In this document: piece by piece, positions 16,011 to 18,502 of the stretch | How positions within the stretch are numbered: the stretch's first letter is position 1 | Layout: each line of letters begins with the position of its first letter | NCBI GenBank assembly: GCA_003523945.1 | Contig: DOFS01000393.1 | Span: 1-18,502, forward strand | Direction of reading: 5' to 3' | Origin: Nitrospiraceae bacterium | Lineage (GTDB): Bacteria > Nitrospirota > Nitrospiria > Nitrospirales > UBA8639 | Length of the DNA stretch: 18,502 nt | Made by a program: the position numbers and the translations under genes | The notes under the pieces: generated by a model | Database searches by the model: none | Told to the model about the DNA's origin: nothing | Seen by the model: the letters and a program-made list of their open reading frames with translations, nothing else

Positions 16011-16577
16011 ATGGATCTTCAGATTGACAGTCGAAATGTGACGATGACCCCACGGTGGAAAACGGAGATTGAAAGTCGGATGGCGGATCTGCAGGCCGGC
16101 CATGATGATCTGATCCACGGGCGGGTGACACTGACAAAAAACGCCCATCACAAAAAATCCGAAAATGTGGCAGAAGCCCTGGTGGTCGTCACGATGCCTG
16201 GCCGTCATACCCTGACCGCCAGAAAAGAGGAAAAGACGTTTGAGGAGGCTATCCGTGCGGCGTTCTTTGCCATGGCAATTGAAGTGAAGAAATTTCGGGA
16301 CAAACGGGCCTCCAAAGAAATACGGGTCTCTCCTATCCCGTTACGCGGAGTCATCAGTAAATTGTTTCTCAAGGAGGGGTACGGTTTTCTTCTCCAGGAC
16401 GGAGGAGGCGAGGTCTATTTTCACAGGAATGCGGTGCACGGAATGAAATTTGAGGAACTGGAGGATGGAGTGGAGGTCTCATTTAATGTGGAAGACGGGG
16501 AAAAAGGGCCACAGGCAACCACGGTCAATCCGCTTCCCAGCATTCCCGGAGCCGTCGATAAAGCTGCCTTTTCCTGA
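16011..16577 (+). CDS. HPF/RaiA-like ribosome-associated protein fused to a cold-shock domain
   Basis: The 188-residue product has two parts. Residues 1-100 are an S30AE (HPF/RaiA) domain, whose family binds the 30S subunit at the tRNA and mRNA sites and idles ribosomes. Residues 111-172 are a cold-shock domain with RNP1-like YGFLL (124-128), RNP2-like VYFHR (135-139) and the closing GPQATTV. The usual C-terminal dimerisation domain of long HPF is absent and the nucleic-acid-binding cold-shock domain takes its place. ATG at 16011 begins exactly at the S30AE fold and has GAGGGA upstream; the frame is open back to 15954, but that extra part is not family-like. It probably damps translation in stress or starvation. 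Confidence 0.87.
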   Translation: MDLQIDSRNVTMTPRWKTEIESRMADLQAGHDDLIHGRVTLTKNAHHKKSENVAEALVVVTMPGRHTLTARKEEKTFEEAIRAAFFAMAIEVKKFRDKRASKEIRVSPIPLRGVISKLFLKEGYGFLLQDGGGEVYFHRNAVHGMKFEELEDGVEVSFNVEDGEKGPQATTVNPLPSIPGAVDKAAFS

Positions 16578-16879
16578 CGAGGCTTGACCAAGGGAGACAG
16601 GGCTTCCAGCCGAATTCTTCGTTTTCCTCAAAGACGTGGGGGGTGGCGGGTGTGTGGCAGATGCTCGCGGTTTATGTTTCTTGAAAATGGCTTTAATGGG
16701 TTATTGCGCGTTAAAACGGAGGTCCATATCCACTCCTTCTCAGCTTGATCGTATTCTTCTCGCAAATGATCGCGAGAGAGATTTTATACAGGGCATAGGC
16801 TACCTCAAAATGACTTTTCCAACACCCTGCCTCAACAGACGCTTTTGACGAATGACCAAACTCTCTTAGCCTGTTCGCG
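16578..16879. other. convergent gap between HPF-like and protease genes
   Basis: About 300 bases lie between two convergent genes. Small open frames here have no ribosome binding site or recognisable product. A TCTCGC/GCGAGA inverted repeat at 16758-16763 and 16772-16777 with an eight-base loop is followed by a weakly T-rich run. It may serve as a terminator for the plus strand. Confidence 0.45.
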
Positions 16880-18013
16880 CTATTGGTTCCCTTCGAGATC
16901 AAGCTTCAACGAAAGAAATTTCAAGATGTCTTTCAATGCCACAATGCCGACGAGGTGTTTATCGGCCATGACGAGGAGCCGGCTGTTTCCGGTCCGGTTC
17001 ATCAGGGAGAGTGCTTGCATGACGTCGGTATCGGGTGCAATGGTGTTGTGATCATTTAACGGGATGAGAAGGTCCTTGACGGTGCGATGGTCCCATTCTT
17101 CGCGAGCCATGTTGTTGACGTGACGTGCGTGAATGCAGCCCACGGGCTGGGAATGGTTGACTACAGGATAGATATCGTGGAGGTGCCGGTAGACGTACTG
17201 GTCCACGAATTCCCTGATGGAGAGATCCGGCGGAACCGTCACCACATCCGTTACCATAAAGCGTTGGATCGGCTCTCCTTCACAAGCCTGCCTGGCGAGC
17301 AGTTGATCGTAAGAGGCACTGGCGGCTCGGTCGAGGAAGAGACCCAGCACGCAGAACCATATGCCATTCAGTGGACGGCCGTGGAGAATATTGAGGACAC
17401 CCAGGAACAGCAGAAGGAATCCAAAACCCGATCCGATGCGAGAGGCCAGGTGTGTCGCCCATCGAAGATCGCGCTTCCAGTGCCATAACATCGCGCGGAA
17501 CATGCGGCCGCCGTCAAGGGGGAAGGCGGGAAAAAGATTGAACACGGCCAGGATTAGGTTGATAAATCCCAGGTAGCCGAGAACCGCTACAACCGGGAGA
17601 GGAAGGCTGAGCAGGTGCCCTAGCGCGTACGCCCCATAGAACACCCCTGCTAACAAGAAACTGGCCAGTGGCCCGGCAATGGCCATGCGGAACTCGGATG
17701 TGGCATTCGGCGGCTCTTTGTCCATTTGCGCCACTCCACCGAAAATAAACAAGGTAATGCGGGTAATGGGAATATCGTATCGTCTTGCGACCATGGAGTG
17801 GGACAACTCATGCAGAATGAGAGACCCGAATAGGCCGATGGCCCCGGAAATTCCCATCAGCCAATAGGTGGGTTCCGTCAAATCCGGGTATTCATGCGGA
17901 AAGAACCCCATGGCCAGTGACCAGACAATCAGCAGAGCCAGAAAGGGCCAGGTCCAATCAATGCCCACCTTGAAGCCGAACAGTTCGAAAAGAGTGACTG
18001 TGCGCTTAAGCAT
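16880..18013 (-). CDS. site-2 protease (M50 family) with two CBS domains
   Basis: The 377-residue protein is an intramembrane zinc metalloprotease of the M50/site-2 type followed by a CBS pair. The zinc motif HELSH is at 68-72, and the third ligand is D167 in NLFPAFPLDGGR (159-170). Several hydrophobic helices span about 20-228. The CBS domains are at about 250-306 and 312-370, facing the cytoplasm, where nucleotide binding may gate protease activity. M50 proteases with CBS tails are known in archaea, cyanobacteria and mycobacteria (Rip3); they lack the PDZ domains of RseP. ATG 18013 is chosen because GAGG is nine bases upstream and the family starts with LFELFGFKVGID. An upstream extension to 18151 would overlap polX and is rejected. 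Confidence 0.9.
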   Translation of the reverse strand: MLKRTVTLFELFGFKVGIDWTWPFLALLIVWSLAMGFFPHEYPDLTEPTYWLMGISGAIGLFGSLILHELSHSMVARRYDIPITRITLFIFGGVAQMDKEPPNATSEFRMAIAGPLASFLLAGVFYGAYALGHLLSLPLPVVAVLGYLGFINLILAVFNLFPAFPLDGGRMFRAMLWHWKRDLRWATHLASRIGSGFGFLLLFLGVLNILHGRPLNGIWFCVLGLFLDRAASASYDQLLARQACEGEPIQRFMVTDVVTVPPDLSIREFVDQYVYRHLHDIYPVVNHSQPVGCIHARHVNNMAREEWDHRTVKDLLIPLNDHNTIAPDTDVMQALSLMNRTGNSRLLVMADKHLVGIVALKDILKFLSLKLDLEGNQ

Positions 18014-18047
18014 CTGTGTGGACCTCAGCGACCATAAGAGCGATGGT

Positions 18048-18502
18048 TCATGATGCTGTCCGGCGAAGAAGCTTCCTGAGTTCTTTGAGAGGGCGGGTGT
18101 TGAGGACGTCTTCTGGCTCCAACCACCCCCGACGGGCTTGTCCCACACCAAAGCGCATGAAATCCAGATCGGTGGTCCGGTGCGCGTCGGTGGAAACGAC
18201 CATTTTCACTCCCATATCTTTAGCCATCTTGCAGTGGCGATCATTCAAATCGAGGCGTACCGGTTGGGCGTTGACCTCCAGGCAACAACCGCGCTCCACG
18301 GCCGCAGCCATAATCTTCTCCATGTCGATTTCATAAGGTTCCCGTTCATTGATCATGCGGCCGGTGGGATGTGCCAGGATAGAGAAAGAAGGATGATTCA
18401 TCGCCCGAATGATGCGCTCGGTTTGTTGCGCCCGAGGCAGATTAAACTTGTAATGGATGGCGCACACCGTCAGGTCCAAACGTTGTAACAGGTCATCAGA
18501 GA
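18048..18502 (-). CDS. polX: DNA polymerase/3'-5' exonuclease PolX, C-terminal PHP domain (cut by right edge)
   Basis: The 150 or so visible residues are the end of the PHP domain of bacterial PolX. Visible signatures are ILAHPTGRM, the metal-site-like stretch LEVNAQPVRLDL, STDAH near the end, and the typical closing FGVGQARRGWLEPEDVLNT. PolX fills short gaps in base-excision repair, and the PHP domain gives 3'-5' exonuclease and phosphatase activities. The frame runs without a stop to the window edge, so the N-terminal polymerase part lies to the right. It ends 34 bases before the M50-CBS protease gene on the same strand, so they probably share a transcript. Confidence 0.92.
   Translation of the reverse strand, partial: SDDLLQRLDLTVCAIHYKFNLPRAQQTERIIRAMNHPSFSILAHPTGRMINEREPYEIDMEKIMAAAVERGCCLEVNAQPVRLDLNDRHCKMAKDMGVKMVVSTDAHRTTDLDFMRFGVGQARRGWLEPEDVLNTRPLKELRKLLRRTAS

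Noticed and set aside
16636..16902. Small open frames between the HPF-like and M50 genes
   Set aside because: No ribosome binding site, atypical translations, convergent intergenic location.

Overview
The window is 18.5 kb of bacterial chromosome with moderately high GC, dense packing and frequent gene overlaps. The gene set points to a Nitrospira-like (Nitrospirota) organism or a similar Gram-negative chemolithotroph. It holds an N-type Na+ ATPase operon, a PagL-like outer-membrane enzyme, a PPi-type phosphofructokinase, a long secreted pentapeptide-repeat protein, many Usp and CBS proteins, and a roughly 145-bp hairpin-forming interspersed element of a kind I associate with Nitrospira genomes. 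The taxonomic call rests on recollection of homologues, not on a search.

Layout. (1) 1-2552, minus strand: the promoter-proximal half of an N-ATPase operon in the order atpD-atpC-atpQ-atpR-atpB. It leaves the window at the left edge only 12 codons into atpB. (2) 2883-4073, minus: an electrogenic-type (double-Asp) cation/proton antiporter. (3) 4511-9001: a single-domain Usp (minus) diverges from a plus-strand cluster made of a tandem Usp, a secreted pentapeptide-repeat protein, a CBS-pair protein and a small conserved hypothetical protein. (4) 9280-12886, minus: a compact probable operon read as receiver-like protein, DUF2892 membrane protein, phosphoribosyltransferase, tandem Usp and PPi-type phosphofructokinase, with a good sigma70-like promoter in front. 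(5) 13248-13790, plus: a PagL-like lipid A deacylase. 14029-14448, minus: a two-CBS protein. (6) 14449-14981: a long gene-free stretch carrying the hairpin element. (7) 14982-16577, plus: an Ap4A phosphorylase/ATP adenylyltransferase and an HPF-type ribosome hibernation factor fused to a cold-shock domain. (8) 16880-18502, minus: a site-2 protease with two CBS domains, preceded by PolX, which is cut by the right edge.

Theme. Most genes bind or spare adenylates or manage ions. There are five Usp domains in three proteins, three CBS-pair proteins, an ApnA-cleaving enzyme, an ATP-sparing phosphofructokinase, a ribosome hibernation factor, and a Na+ ATPase beside an antiporter. The family content is strikingly like that of the mycobacterial DosR dormancy regulon (Usp, CBS, M50-CBS protease, phosphofructokinase, phosphoribosyltransferase, HPF-like protein). 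My inference is that the window is an energy-limitation or dormancy island. Co-regulation is not shown by the sequence. No tRNA, rRNA, CRISPR array, transposase or phage gene was seen.
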